In this document: one piece after another, positions 45,572 to 58,259 of the stretch
Position numbering within the stretch: the first letter of the stretch is position 1
Layout of the letters: each line of letters opens with the position of its first letter
Assembly: GCA_033980235.1 (NCBI GenBank)
Contig: CM067072.1
Span: forward strand, 30,975,759-31,039,758
Source of the DNA: Diadema setosum
Lineage: Eukaryota; Echinodermata; Echinoidea; Diadematoida; Diadematidae
DNA: 64,000 nt
Direction: 5' to 3'
Position numbers and translations under genes: made by a program
Notes under the pieces: model-generated
The model's database searches: none
The model's input: only the letters and a program-made list of their open reading frames with translations
What the model was told of the DNA's origin: nothing

Positions 45572-46560
45572 TCATAACTAATATATGCTATCTTTGATTC
45601 TGATTTTATAAACGAAAATCAGTCCTAAAGTTGGCTTGTTTCAAATTATTAAATCAATTATATTTTTCTCTGCAAGCTGTCAAAACCCGAATGATTTTTT
45701 GCAAAGGTGAACTATTGCACTCGATTGCAATGTTATTCTTTCATGCATAAGTACATGTAGTCTGAATAAACCCTGTGAGATATGAAATTGTATATTTATA
45801 CTATGTATATGTTTTCAGCATCCATTACCAGGGTATAGGAATGCGCAAACAAACAAAGACATCAGACTTTGCTGCACTTTATTCCGTTGTCTCCAATATA
45901 AAGCAGTTTTCATAGATTCCATTTATCCCATGGCACACACAGTTCTGGAAAGCGATTGAATGATAGTAAAAAGAAAGGAGGAAAAAAAAAAAGGATCAGC
46001 CTGGAAACCAACCCTGATTTGCATCTACACCATTCACATTTCACCATTGATTCATGCTTTCTGTGGTGAAACACATAAGAAGCAGACAGACAGACAGACA
46101 GACAGACACACACACACACACATTCAGTTAATACTGCCTAAATGAATGGAAACTTGTGTGGGACCATGGATGTATCATTGAAATAGACAGAATTAGCTTA
46201 ATCTGTATGTATACTGTAAAACGGAAATACTCTTCTGCAAAAAGTCACCTTTCTTCTGCACAAAAAGTAGAGGCTACCAAATCTTTTAAAATATCAGTTA
46301 AATGTTAACCTTTTCCCCTCATGTAGCATCCCTTTTCCAAAACAAAAGAGATCATGGAATAATTCATTCTTCCAGCTCTTCATTTATATTTGCCAGCTAC
46401 AGTGTATGCTTCATTACCTCAAATAAGCACTTTCCACTTCCAAATCCGTCCATGGTCATGTTCTCATTGCAGTGAATTTGTTCTCTGTTCTCTTGGTAAA
46501 AATGTTGTCATAGTTGGAAGTGGTGATGACAGTACCCACCCCATTTGCACTGACAATATT
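45572..46560. other. intergenic / possible 3' UTR, no gene
   Basis: AT-rich sequence with a short (CAGA)n(CA)n microsatellite at about 46083-46121. Nothing else recognised. Confidence 0.6.
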
Positions 46561-46696
46561 AAGCTTTAGATGTACAATGCTAATTGTATGACACAGCTAT
46601 TAGGCACAAAATGTCGTTCTGCACATGCGCGAGACAGCTGCTCCTAGTAGCCCACCCGGGAGGAGGCGCATTGTAGAATGTACACATCTAAAGCTT
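46561..46696. repeat. foldback repeat, 136 bp
   Basis: AAGCTTTAGATGTACAATGC at the left is mirrored by GCATTGTAGAATGTACACAT..CTAAAGCTT at the right. Confidence 0.6.
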
Positions 46697-46850
46697 CCTT
46701 ATGTCAGAACATGATCCAATTTGTAGAAACAAGCATTTAAATGTACGTAGTCCTCATAACATCATGTTTTTGAATTGAAATGAGGTATACACAAGTGTCC
46801 ATGAAGCGATCGCTATGGCAACATGGCATAGATTTAACATCATGCTTTAA

Positions 46851-47242
46851 ATGGATGGTATAGTTTTGGTTGAGATGGAGGCTTCAGGATTTCAATGTTT
46901 TTGTGAGATAATGAGAAACCTGGTATGAAATATGAAAGAGCATACAATTCTGAGAGGAATTCAAAGATATTTTGACCAAAATAAGTTTTGAAATGGCTGA
47001 GCTACTGTATGTAAAAACAAAGTTATCATAATTAAAGGAAAAACCCACCTTTTATTAGAACCACTTTGTTTTACATTATGTTTGGATATATATCTCAGCC
47101 ATTTCAAAAGTAATTTTCATTAAATAAACTTTGAGTACCTTTTTAAATTGTATGCTCTTGAATATTTTGTGAGTGGTTTCTAATCATCTTGTAAAAAGCT
47201 AAAATTCAAATCCCCAAACTCAACCAAAACTATACCATCCCT
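46851..47242. mobile_element. palindromic TTAA MITE family B, copy 1
   Basis: TTAA-ATGGATGGTATAGTTTTGGT at the left and ACCAAAACTATACCATCCCT-TTAA at the right; the arms are complementary over much of 390 bp. Shares GAGCATACAATTCTGAGAGG and TGAAATGGCTGAG blocks with the copies at 54034, 56606 and 59130. Confidence 0.8.
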
Positions 47243-47741
47243 TTAATGCCACAGATCAGGCATCATGTATTTAAAAAAAAAAAAAAGGGTCAGTGTGTTT
47301 ACCGGTAGTCACAAGTTGATGGGAGAAACAGGAAGTTTTGATTATATTTTTTGAATTTCTTGCTACAGTGATGATGATGTCTGTACTTTTAATGCACACT
47401 GCCCCCCTTATGAAACATCAATGATTTTCACTGATATGCATTTCAACTATGCGTGATAAAAAAAAAATCATCACACCATGCTTAATAAATCACAGTGTGC
47501 TAGCTCAATATTCACAGGTGTGTGTGTGTGTATCTCCACTGTAAAGTGTCATGTGATCAAAACTTCATATCTAGTAAAATGGGATAAAGAAAAAAATAAT
47601 GAAATAGGTTTTCGTGACAAGTAAATAGTCAACAGAGATGTGTGGGTTTTTTGTGTTTTTTTTTACTTATTACTAGAGGTAAAATGCAAAAAATTATATG
47701 ATTTTCCTAAAACACAAGAGCAAACTGCTTCCCAGATGTTT

Positions 47742-47888
47742 GGGCCCGTTTCATAAAACTTGTCATCAGTGACAAATTGTCATAGATGTGACAAGCTACT
47801 GAAATCCTTGCATCTGATTGGGTGAGAGCAAATTTGTCATAGAAATGTGGCAGTTGTCACTGATGACAAGTTTTATGAAACGGGGCCC
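47742..47888. mobile_element. GGGCCCGTTTCATAAAAC MITE, copy 1
   Basis: GGGCCCGTTTCATAAAACTT and GTCATCAGTGACAA at the left are mirrored by TTGTCACTGATGACAAGTTT and TATGAAACGGGGCCC at the right. Compact perfect palindromic ends, non-coding. Confidence 0.8.
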
Positions 47889-48319
47889 CGGATTTGAAAA
47901 TCCTCTGTAGTTTTCCTGTATTGTGTAGAGACCAATCTGACACCAAAATTGTCTCTGAATGTGAATTTCAAATCATGAATATCTGGGCTTTACCAAGATA
48001 GATTACCATGAAAGTGTTCATCATTAGTTTTATTTGAAAAGGACCGACTTGTGGCCTGAACCAAGGCAGTTCCACATACACACAAAGGAGGGTTTCTTTC
48101 TGAATAAACAATTCATATCATGAACTTGTATTTCCCTGTGCACTGTATACATGATTTCTATGATATGCTCCAAATTAATACAGCATACGATGTATCTAGA
48201 GTTGTCCTGCTGTCTATACTGTACATTAAGCCTTGCATTCAACCTGTCTTTGGATGTAACTAACACACTCTGGGGATGGTGTTCATTGGTATCATCATCC
48301 ACACCATGTTAGGATGGAT

Positions 48320-48470
48320 AATGATGATGATGATGGTGATGGTGGTGATGATGATGATGATGATGAAGATGATGGTGATGGTGGTGATGATGATGATGAT
48401 GATGATGATGAAGATGATGGTGATGGTGGTGATGATGATGATGATGATGATGATGGTGATGGTGGTGATG

Positions 48471-48502
<32 letters not shown>

Positions 48503-48650
48503 GAAAGTGGTGGTGATGATGAAAATGGTGATGATGATGATGATGAAAATGGTGATGGTGATGATGGTAGTGGTGATGATAGTGATGATGATGATGGTGA
48601 AGATGATGGTGGTGGTGATGATGACGGTGATGGTGAAGATGATGAAAGTG
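48320..48650. repeat. (GAT)n/(GGT)n trinucleotide array
   Basis: GATGATGATGGTGATGGTGGT repeated with decay over about 330 bp. The ORFs here encode only Asp/Gly, Met/Val or Ile/Thr runs. Confidence 0.95.
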
Positions 48651-48739
48651 ATGGTAATGATGATAAGAAAACAGGAGGAAGTGGAAGAAGAGGAGGAAGA
48701 AAATTTGTAGATGGAAGATGGGGAAAACAAGTATGACAT

Positions 48740-49570
48740 AAAATAGAAAATGAAGAAAGAGAAAAAGTAATAAATGCAGAAGAAAAGAAGAATAAGATGA
48801 AAATGATTATGAGAAACTTCTACTGGTTGCTCTAAAAAGTATTGTAGGCGTGCAGTTAGTCCACTTCCTGGACTGTATTCGTAGCATCACCTCCCTGCAC
48901 TGACATGCAGTGACGTACGGACGTACGTTCATGGTGTCTGTATGTACACTGTATTACACAAGATCACCCCTCCTGTTTTTTCTGGAGTACCAATTGGTGG
49001 AGTGTCGCAATCAGCGGTTGGGCGCATTGTGTGGGTGCATGCATGATTGTGTATGCGTGTGTTAGTGTGGGGAATGCGGACGATTAAAATCGTCCAGTAT
49101 CTGGACTAGCGTGCAGTGTCAGTGTGAAAGTTGGCACAATCGCCACCGCTGTATATATACATGTACGTGTAGTGGTTCTTACTTGATAAGCAAAATTACA
49201 TGAACGGAATGCTGTCAATAGCTGTAGTGTTGGATTGAAGGAGTGTATGTGTGATTGTCAGAACTTCTTTTGGGTGCTTATGGTTTCATTGAACACACCT
49301 TTTTTCAGTATCTTCATTTCACTTCAATTTAATTCATTATTGTACATTCCACTTCAATGTTCAAATGTATAGAAATGAATGTACGAAACACATCTGTCTA
49401 AACACACACACGCACACACACATACACACACACATATCCATGGCTACGGAGACTGAGACGAGTGAATTGTTCAGGATGAGTTCATTCCTTTGCTATGATT
49501 TATGAATACACGCGCAGCTATGAAAATTATATTTAGAAATAGTTATGGGCATCTACACATTTGCATAATA
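48740..49570. other. intergenic stretch with no gene recognised
   Basis: Contains a short (CA)n near 49404-49437 and no supported exon or repeat family. Confidence 0.5.
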
Positions 49571-49572
49571 AT

Positions 49573-49640
49573 TATGATTGACAGGCATTTCTAGCTAATC
49601 TGCATATGATGCAAATTAGCCGAAAATCTTTGTCAATCAT
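49573..49640. repeat. 68-bp hairpin with octamer-like core
   Basis: ATGATTGACA and TTGTCAATCAT form the outer stem, CTAAT and ATTAG the inner one, around CTGCATATGATGCAAAT. Confidence 0.5.
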
Positions 49641-50086
49641 AGGCTAGACCGAAAAATCAGTCTGTACTTATCGTCGGGGACATATTCCGCGGAGACTGCG
49701 TCTTGCTTCACGGAATCAGAGGAGAACAGTAAAAGTAAAAGTTAAAAAAAAAATAATAAATATTATCAAACTCCTCTGACAGACGGATTTTCTGTCTTAT
49801 CATAGACCTACCAGAATGATATGCTGCTTCGCTGTAAGATGACCATACAAACAATGATAGTTCCTATGTATAACGTTGAGAAATATAGTCATTAATACTT
49901 TAGTTTTGTCGAACCTAGAAAACGATTTATGGTATGACTGTTTCATTTGATTGAAGTGCAGTCTTCCAGAAATGACATGATGAACTTCCAATTCTGCACA
50001 TTTCATCGACAAAATTTTCGTATGTGCTGGTGATTACTTTTCTCCCTTTCGTAAAAACACATGGTACTTTTAGATTCCCTGACCTT

Positions 50087-50179
50087 CTTACCTTCTGTCC
50101 ACCCCCGAAGCAAAGTTCACCATCCTGTATAATATTTGACTTGACATTCAAGGTCCATTTGAACGTGGACTGATAAGGG
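50087..50179 (-). CDS. weak candidate exon, unknown protein
   Basis: On the - strand a GGTTTGCAG acceptor precedes DIPYQSTFKWTLNVKSNIIQ then DGELCFGGGQK, followed by a consensus AAG/GTAAGA donor. The 31 codons are open in one frame and compositionally ordinary. I do not recognise a family and found no partner exon, so this may be chance. Confidence 0.2.
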
Positions 50180-50403
50180 ATATCCTGCAAACCTATCAAT
50201 CAAGGTTTCCAATCGATTATTGCCGCACAAAATGTTGAGGAATATCCGTTTTCCAAATTAAAAGGGAGAATGATAATGAAAGCAAAACTCTGCATGGCTT
50301 CAATTGCTTTCGTGTAAGAGAGCGGAAGGTCAATAAAAAAATCCAGCATCTGACTTTGGTAAAGACACGCAACATTACAGCTGGTGTGTGTTTTTTGTTT
50401 TCT

Positions 50404-50498
50404 ACCCCCCCCCCCCCCCAATCACCCCAACGGAAGTTTTTGATGCATTCATGAAATTATCACCTTGAATTATTTTGCTGGGGGGGGGGGGGGTGGGG
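50404..50498. repeat. poly-C / poly-G pair
   Basis: A run of about 14 C at 50406 and of about 15 G at 50483 lie about 60 bp apart and could form a hairpin. Confidence 0.6.
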
Positions 50499-50619
50499 AT
50501 AGCAGAATAACCTGCTTGTTTGTTTATTTCAACGCCGTAAAAACTCGCCACCTGCCCAGGGCTGTTTTTCAAAGTGTGTAACTGTATAAAAGTACCAGGT
50601 AATACGAACAAAGGAAAAT

Positions 50620-53600
50620 CCCATAAAATAACAACAGCATTATGCTATAGAAAACTGCCAAGCATAAAGCATGAATCCCCTTTACTGTAATATTGACATG
50701 GTGAATTCGGCGTAAATAATATATCTGTGATAAAGCCAGGTCATCCAGTACCAGGACTATGAAAGTACATGATTAATCTAATCATCATGGCGTTGATAGT
50801 AATGACACTCCAGACATTCTGGAGAACTAGGGGTTGTTTATTTGGTAGGGCTGTGATCAGTTGAGGACCCTTGTTGACAACATGGCTATTTTTTCATCTT
50901 TGTTGATAAAACGTCGATATCTTTATCCTGTGAGCCATCAACGTATCGTCTTTTTAGGTCTGATTAAAGTACAAAAGTGCAAGGTAAGATGAAGCAAATA
51001 TAATGGTATACACGTTGCATAGAAAAATTTAGAAATCAAACCTAATATAAGAGTTTAATTGGTAATCACAAAGTATTTAATTTAGTTCCCCGCGTTTTCA
51101 CCAAATTATTTTATCATTGATAGCACCTCAACTGGCCTACGCACAAACTTTCACTGAATATTTATATATTCTCTTAAAATGAACGAGAAAAAAAAATGTC
51201 TATCCTTTGCGACAAAGTTTAGTTGCGTTGCATCACCAACCAATGACGAACTCTTTCAGAGGAAATATTTGCCCTTGTTGAATTAATGACCACTTAATCA
51301 TAATCTGTATTTTTTAATGCATATCAGCATATATATTATATATATATATATAAACCAGAAGGGAAATTTGAGAAGATGACATCACCGCTTTCTATTTTTT
51401 CTCTCTTTTTTTTTCATTTGTTGTTACGACCAATTTATTATTTTATTAAAGCCCTCAAACTTCAAAGCTCCATAATTTTCTTGTTTTTTTATTTTTGTCA
51501 TGATTTTATTATATTTACTAAACTCAGCTTAAATCAGCATGGTGTGCAATTGCACTGAAGATTCATCTCATCTTAGGGAGATAAGAGCTTACTAAGCGTG
51601 TCAATAGCAACGAATTGACAATACAATAGATCCACCCCTTTATCACTTGTGTTGACGACATCCTCCTACAACAACCACATTTTGTGTGAAGCTCTTAAAA
51701 TGATATGCTGTTTACGAGAAAGTGTCATGTAGCATTACTGAATTTTTTCGTGTTTTGTTGTTGTTGTTGTTGTTGATGCTGTTGCTTGTTTGTTTGTTTG
51801 TTTATTTGTTTGTTTGTTTTTTTTGTTTGTTTTTACCATGTTAGAGAATTTGATCGAATGTCAAATTACCAGCTGGGCTTGTTTTCACTGACGGGTCTCT
51901 ATTATTTTGCTAAAACTTCCATGTTAATTAGTTACAGGGACACATTGATGGTTAGGTACCTATAGAGGCTTATTCTTTGTACCATCAAGCCCAATGCTTA
52001 AAGGCATAATTTACCATTTGCAGATGAAACAAAAACCTAGCATTAGTGCTTTAAAATAGTTCCAAAATGTGAGTTTGGGATAGAAACAACCACTGTAAAA
52101 ATTGGAATTCGTATGGAAACCTAATCAATGTTAGATATTGTTAAATACACAAAATGTGAACAATAGTTATAATAAAAAATATTGCCAGACTAAACCGTCT
52201 GCAGTTATGGTTTAATGAGATATTTTAGGCATATTGCGAAATATATGGTAGAATGTTTCGTGATACAACAGACCTAACGTTACACGTATGCATCAAATAT
52301 GATATCTTGAAAATTTTTAAAATCACTGTTCCCAAAGGTAAACAAGACCTTTAAATTGAAACAGCTGGCTGTACACAGATGCTTGATGGTTTTTGATGCA
52401 AAAAGAGGAGTCTTAGCGCTGTTTTCCACTTTGAGTCGACTGCCTATTTCTCTCCCCCCCCCCCCCTCTCTCTCTCTCTTTGAATTTTGAATGTTTTCGC
52501 GGTTAAACCTTTACACTTCAAGCACTCGGTGAATAAAATCTAGGTCGAACGTATATTCCTCATTGTAGTGAAACGCTTGTGTGTTATCATGTAACGACAA
52601 AAATAGCTTCCTTTATCTACGAGAGGACCATTGTCCGCCGCAGTACATTTTTCTCGTTAGCGGCGATGTACTAGGTGCTGACTCGGCGGCTTCGCGAATG
52701 AAAAAAAAAAAACAACAACAACAACAACAACACATTTTCGGACCTGGTATAATAAACCCTCAAAACCATTTCTTTATTGTCTGCCATTGATTTCCAATGC
52801 CACCAAGATGCCACTGAAAGAGGTTTACTAGAGCAATATCATGTTGAAGGCAAGAATGAACTTCTTTTGTTGGTGCCTTTACGGCCTGCACCAGCCTGCA
52901 CATGAACTAAATATTGCCATACTTCGCTGCACGTATACAGATGTTCGTGTTTTAATCAGCATTTCCTCTTTCTTTTCTTTTTATCCAGCGTCTGGTGTCG
53001 TCTTCGTGTCTTGTTTTTATGACAGTTTTAGCTGGGGAGGTGAAAAAAACCTACCTTCCTAGTTTTAGATGATATATCAGTGATTCACTGGGTTGCTTTT
53101 CTGCTATGCTTGCATAATTTATTATATCTAATGACAACGTTCGTTCTTGACATTTTTTTTTCTTCACGAGCCTTGTCGACGTAACAATGACATATTCCTA
53201 TAAACCGGGTTGCGGGTACTGAATAATATAGACCTACGGAAAACGGCTTTACTGTTGCTCTTGAGGGAAATATTATGTATACTATTTGAATACATTAGAA
53301 AATTGTTCATTCTCAAGTATAATGGGATAACAGACAAGTAAAACAAAGAAATAGATTATAATAATTATATGGAGGAGTTCCGTAATCTTTTTGACTTTCA
53401 AGTTCATCTATATGCAGAAAACAGCTTTTTTTTTAAAGGAAAGCTTGAAAACCTAAAGCACATTATTACACAAAGCAATCTCACGCAAGTTATTCAAATG
53501 TGCAATATAAGTCAAAAAAATGGCAAAGTACTCGTTTTATTCATGCGAATCCCTTCGGTGGTTACCAAGATTGTAGTCAAATATCCCTCTGTTCTGTCGG

Positions 53601-54030
53601 TATAAAGTTTGTGCTTGTAGACTACGCGTATGTAGGTCGCAAAATGGAGCATGGGAACCAGTTTCATCTGGTTCTCCAGCGATATCGTATTGAAATGATT
53701 CGTATGTAGGAATGAAAACATGTAATGTCACGTTGAATGTTGGTCGTGGTGTGAGGACTGCCCAATACACCGGACCCCCTATATAAGCTCACACATTTGA
53801 AAAGACCCTTCTCCGTTGTTTAAAGCGATCTCTTTTTCCAGAGGAGGGAAATATTCTTGCTACGGAAGTGCAATTTAAAAATTCACTTTTGAGTCTACTT
53901 GTTCACATGGATTGAAGTGAAGCAAAGCGAATTCAGCTATTTTCTTAAATACTAGATGTATTCCTATAGGCCTATAGGTCCCTATATCAAATTTCAAAAT
54001 GAAAATATTCTATTACATTTTGCGATCGTT
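50620..54030. other. intergenic stretch with no gene recognised
   Basis: AT-rich; contains a (TA)n near 51330, (GTT)n/(GTTT)n near 51755-51835 and a C/CT run near 52455-52480. No supported exon. Confidence 0.5.
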
Positions 54031-54033
54031 TAA

Positions 54034-54394
54034 GGGATAGTATGGCATTGGTCGAGATGAGGATTGGGCTTTTAACTTAGTTGCGAGATCCCAAGAAACC
54101 ACTTATGAAATAGTACAGAGCATACCATTCTAAGAGGAATTACAAGTTTATTTGATGAAAATCGGTTTTGGAATGGCTGGGACATCTCAAAACAAAGTAA
54201 AACAAAGCGATCGTAGATGAGATGGGTCAGCACCTTTTATTATTTAATTGCTCTGTTTTGGATATCTCAGCCAATGGCATTTCAGAACCAATTTTCATCA
54301 AATAAACGGTGAATTCCTCTTCGAATTACATGTTCTTTTATCTCACCAAAAGTGTTAGAAACGTGAAATTAGGTCTTAACCGAGAGATCCGACT
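54034..54394. mobile_element. palindromic TTAA MITE family B, copy 2
   Basis: TTAA-GGGATAGTATGGCATTGGTC at the left, then GAGCATACCATTCTAAGAGG and TTTATTTGATGAAAATCGG, mirrored on the right by CCAATTTTCATCAAATAAAC. The right terminus is decayed. Confidence 0.7.
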
Positions 54395-54399
54395 TTAAA

Positions 54400-56110
54400 T
54401 TCGTTTTAATTCTCTCTACGTAATGTATGAGATGCAGCACAAAGACTCGCGGCTTACAATGTATGGACATAATTTACATATCTTGCCTAATTAACATGAT
54501 AACCGCGTGAGAATTCCCTTCTTTCATGGGTGTTTGATCAATACCCATTTTATTTTGTCTAGAATAGTTGATATCATAGTTTGTTTATGATACAAACAAC
54601 TAGATGGAATTACAAACAACGACTGCATGTTTTTCTTTGTTTTGGAAGATGGTGTTGATCAGTCTCAAGCACATAACAAATATTTTGCATATTTTCACGT
54701 TTCACAGACCTACTATCTCCTCAAACTTTTCATGTGGTTGTCGTTTAAAGTGTTTTCGTTTACGTTTGATCGAATTTAAATGTAACAATAGAAATTGGAA
54801 TAGCTGATTTCAAATCGAGTGGTGGGTGATGAAATAAAACGGAATTTAATAGACAATTAAATATAAATGAATAGAGATAAAATATCATTGAATAAAATAC
54901 CATATAACGGCATGTGGAACTATGGAGAGATGTATGAAGTAATGTGCAGCGATGTAATGAAATTGTAATTGAGTAGAATGGGGATTAGGCGCAATATAAA
55001 ATAAAAAAAGTTTGGTGAATAAGGAGAATTAAAAATATTGGAATCCTATAACAGCTTTGAAGTATAGATAGACCCTATAATGTAGGCCTGCATGACTAAT
55101 AGATACGGAAGTTCATTTCTTTATGTAAGGGATTTATGATCGATGAAGCTAGGTTATCTTAATATTTGTTCCCTTTTATTTCTCATTTCTTATTCGAGCT
55201 CGCCCTCTTTCAATGTAAATCTCTGTTTAAAACCACATGCCACTGAATAAAAAAAAGGAGCGTTTTGCTCATGATGATACCTAAACTGCAGACTAAATTA
55301 CACATCATATATTTTGCACACACAAACTATTATAATTCCGGCAGATACACGGAAATATGGGGTTTATGGGATTTTATAATATTAGCTCTTTATAAGTTAC
55401 AATAATCGTAAACGTAAACAAACAGCTATAAACATAATGACTTGCAAATATGGACAAAATACCATAACGATAAATATAAACTCATAAAGCAATATCATAG
55501 AATCTACAATACATTCTCAGACGGTTACGATGGCACTGTGATGTGTCAATAGTGATGGCTGACTTTTTAATCCACCTCTCTCGCATTATGCACGATCAAA
55601 ATTATTGTACTGATACAACTACACCCCTTTGTTCATAAACTTGTTTATTCATAAAATCATATGGAAATGACAAGCAGATTCACATGGATAGATACTTTCA
55701 AATTCAAATGAATTTATTAGGAATTTTCTGCATCGAATATACATTACAAAAATGAAATACAGTCATTTCTTTTTGTGTACAAGACAATGGAACATACAGT
55801 GTACATCCGAATATAAAACTGAGATATACGTGTACAGATTAAAGAAAATAGTAAGAGCACCCGAGAAGGGTTGTTTTCGATTGGGAACCACTCGGGATAA
55901 AGAAAATCAAATGATCTGACTGAATTGTATTGGGAGTGTAAATGCAGAAGACTGTCGTCAAATAAGCATATAGCTTGAAGATACGACAGCCTTGAAAGAG
56001 AAGGAAGAATAAAAAAAAATGGGCAAAACATGTATCTTGTATACTTATCGAAAAAAAAAAAGTTGAAATGAAATGGCTGTTTTCACTTTGCAGAGTCAAA
56101 ATAGTTCCGT
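54400..56110. other. intergenic stretch with no gene recognised
   Basis: AT-rich sequence without a repeat family or exon I can support. Confidence 0.5.
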
Positions 56111-56149
56111 TTTATATGTATAGTGATGGATGACAGATTTTATCGTGAT

Positions 56150-56485
56150 GTAACCAGTGGCGTCACCAGCTTTTTTTTTCAAGGGGGTTGCGTTTATATT
56201 TCTAATTCCACTTCCGGGTTTCATCAGCTAACAAGCAAAAGACAACAACAACAACAAAAAAAAAGGCCTTCAGCGCAACCTTCTGATTCCACTTCCGGGT
56301 TTCTTCAACCGACCGTAATGAGTGAGCGAGGGAGGGTCTGGAGGGGGGGGGGGGGGGTGGAGGTCTCCCACCTCCGAGACCATAGAGATTTAAATTGTTT
56401 TTGCATAAGTCATATTTTTTATTAAGGGCCTGAAGAGGGGTGCGTTCACCCTCATAACGCACCTCCCCCTCCCCCCGTGACGCCC
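56150..56485. repeat. dispersed repeat related to 39540-39835
   Basis: Two copies of CACTTCCGGGTTTC-TCAAC/GCTAAC, a poly-A run and AAAGGCCTTCAGCGCAACC, then a poly-G tract and CCGTGACGCC. The GGCGTCAC..GTGACGCC ends suggest an inverted-repeat insertion. Confidence 0.6.
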
Positions 56486-56605
56486 ATGTATAACGAAAGA
56501 AAAATACATGTACATTGTAACCGCTAATTTACGCGGAACAATCATCTATTAAATTCATTGTTTGTACAGGCAGCCACGCAGGATACAGGCATCATCATGC
56601 TTTAA

Positions 56606-56795
56606 GGTGTGTACAGTTCTGGTCGAGGTGAGGATTTAGCTTTTAACGGTTTGCGAGGTATTCAGAAACCACTCTGTGAGATGTCAGAGAGCATGCAATT
56701 CTAAGGGGTATCAAAAGTTTATTTGATTGAAAATCGGTTTTGAAATGGCTGAGATATCCCCCAAAATGGAAGCATAAACGCACCCTTATTTCCTT
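56606..56795. mobile_element. palindromic TTAA MITE family B, half copy
   Basis: TTAA-GGTGTGTACAGTTCTGGTCG, GAGCATGCAATTCTAAGGGG and TTGAAATGGCTGAGATATCC are present; the mirrored right arm is missing. Confidence 0.65.
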
Positions 56796-57323
56796 TGCTA
56801 GATGTTCGATGCCGCCTCTCAAAAATATTTGAAGCATGTGCTTAACAGGATCTGCCACGCAAATAGAAAGACATTTGACTCATGAAATTCTTTTGTACAT
56901 CAATATAAATCTGACAACATTACTGTTTGAATAATTACAGCCAGTTGGAACTCCGACGCTTAAACCTCCTCGCTCACATCATGGCATTGTGCACTGTGTA
57001 CTCCGAGGGTGTGTCGTGGGTTTGGTGTTTGCCATCGAGTTCGTGCCTGTTATGTTTGATAATATGCTTTTCTATTATCCAAAGAGGGTTGTACCTTTGG
57101 ACCTCAAGACGTGATGATAACAGGGTTTATAAAAAGTGGCACGTTCAGGCGGGTGAAGTAGCAGCCTCCTTTTCAAGCAATCGCTTTGATACCCATATGT
57201 ACAGAAGTCAGACTATTGTGTTACTCCATCTTCCTCTCACTGCATGCGTTGGTGATGCCTTCTTTTTACTTCCTATCCCATCGTCGGATCAGGGAGAGTT
57301 TTGTCTCACTTCGATCGACCCCT

Positions 57324-57484
57324 GGGGCCCGTTGCATAAAACTTACCATTGAATTTCAATGGTATACCGTCAAAATTAGGCATCACAGCCAATAAGGAAT
57401 ATAAAATTTACCGCTGATTTGAAGACTTACCGCTAGAAAGGAGCGGTAAGTCCAGCGGTAAAGGTTTTATGCAACAGGGCCCTG
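57324..57484. mobile_element. GGGCCCGTTGCATAAAAC MITE, copy 2
   Basis: GGGGCCCGTTGCATAAAACTT at the left and AGGTTTTATGCAACAGGGCCC at the right; inner ACCGCT..AGCGGTAAG hairpins. Same end type as the copy at 47742 with a different interior. Confidence 0.75.
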
Positions 57485-57650
57485 GTCGGATCAAGGAGCT
57501 TCACAGCTCCTTGGGATGGTCGGATGGGTGCCACGTTCTCCTCTGCGTTACCTACGCTCTCTCCCTCTATTACTAAGGGGCTTTATGTTTGAAGCTCCTT
57601 GCTATTACCCGTCCCTCTAACCTGATCCCCTTCTTTTCTTCCCCTCTTTC

Positions 57651-57701
<51 letters not shown>

Positions 57702-57702
57702 G
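57651..57702. repeat. (TCTG)n microsatellite
   Basis: Thirteen perfect TCTG units. Confidence 0.95.
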
Positions 57703-57837
57703 CCCCGCCCCCTCCCATCTCTGCTGCATCTCTCTCTCTCTCCTGGCTCCGGACTTGTGAGGAGAGGAGCGTATAAGGACAATTCCCCCCCCCCCCCCTC
57801 CCGTTAATACTGGGATATAGTTAGTGATTGAGTTATG

Positions 57838-57945
57838 ATAAAGATTAGGTTTAGGTTTAGGGTTTGAATTTGGGTTAGGGTTAGGATTAGGTTCAGGATG
57901 AGAATTAGGGTTTGGATCAGGGGAAGGGGTTTGAGGTAATTGTCG
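57838..57945. repeat. element with interstitial telomere-like (TTAGGG)n, orientation 2
   Basis: GGGTTAGGGTTAGGATTAGG followed by GGGGAAGGGGTTTGAGGTAATTG; the last part mirrors the left flank of the tract at 42028 (CAATTACCCTGGACCCTTCCC). Confidence 0.65.
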
Positions 57946-58079
57946 TATAGAACCGACAGGAACATCTCGCCTCCCTGCTTGTTTCGTAAAGTCATTATGC
58001 TTTCTTCCTTGTATGCTCTTGTGTCCTTTGTGTATTCGTATAAATGTGTTTGTTATACGCGTGTTAGATGTGTATGTGT

Positions 58080-58146
58080 CTATGTATGTATGTATTTTTG
58101 TATGTATGTAGGCCTATGTATGTATGTATGTATGTATGTATGTATG
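58080..58146. repeat. (TATG)n microsatellite
   Basis: Tandem TATG tetranucleotides with two interruptions. Confidence 0.92.
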
Positions 58147-58259
58147 AATTTACTATTGCGTTGTTGTCTTTTCCGGGTACACACAGCTCAAGTAGTGACT
58201 GTAGCTTGTAACACTAAGTTACCAGTGTCTAATGAATTTGTATGTATAGTTCATTAGAC

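Noticed and set aside
48276..48739. Long ORFs encoding Asp/Gly, Met/Val or Ile/Thr runs on both strands
   Set aside because: They are translations of a GAT/GGT simple repeat in different frames; all frames are open because the repeat lacks stops.
53369..53770. Overlapping 69-78 codon ORFs on both strands
   Set aside because: Short, overlapping, with no splice or family support; consistent with chance.
56927..57352. 141-codon + strand ORF
   Set aside because: No family resemblance, no splice signals that fit, and its end lies within the GGGCCC MITE.
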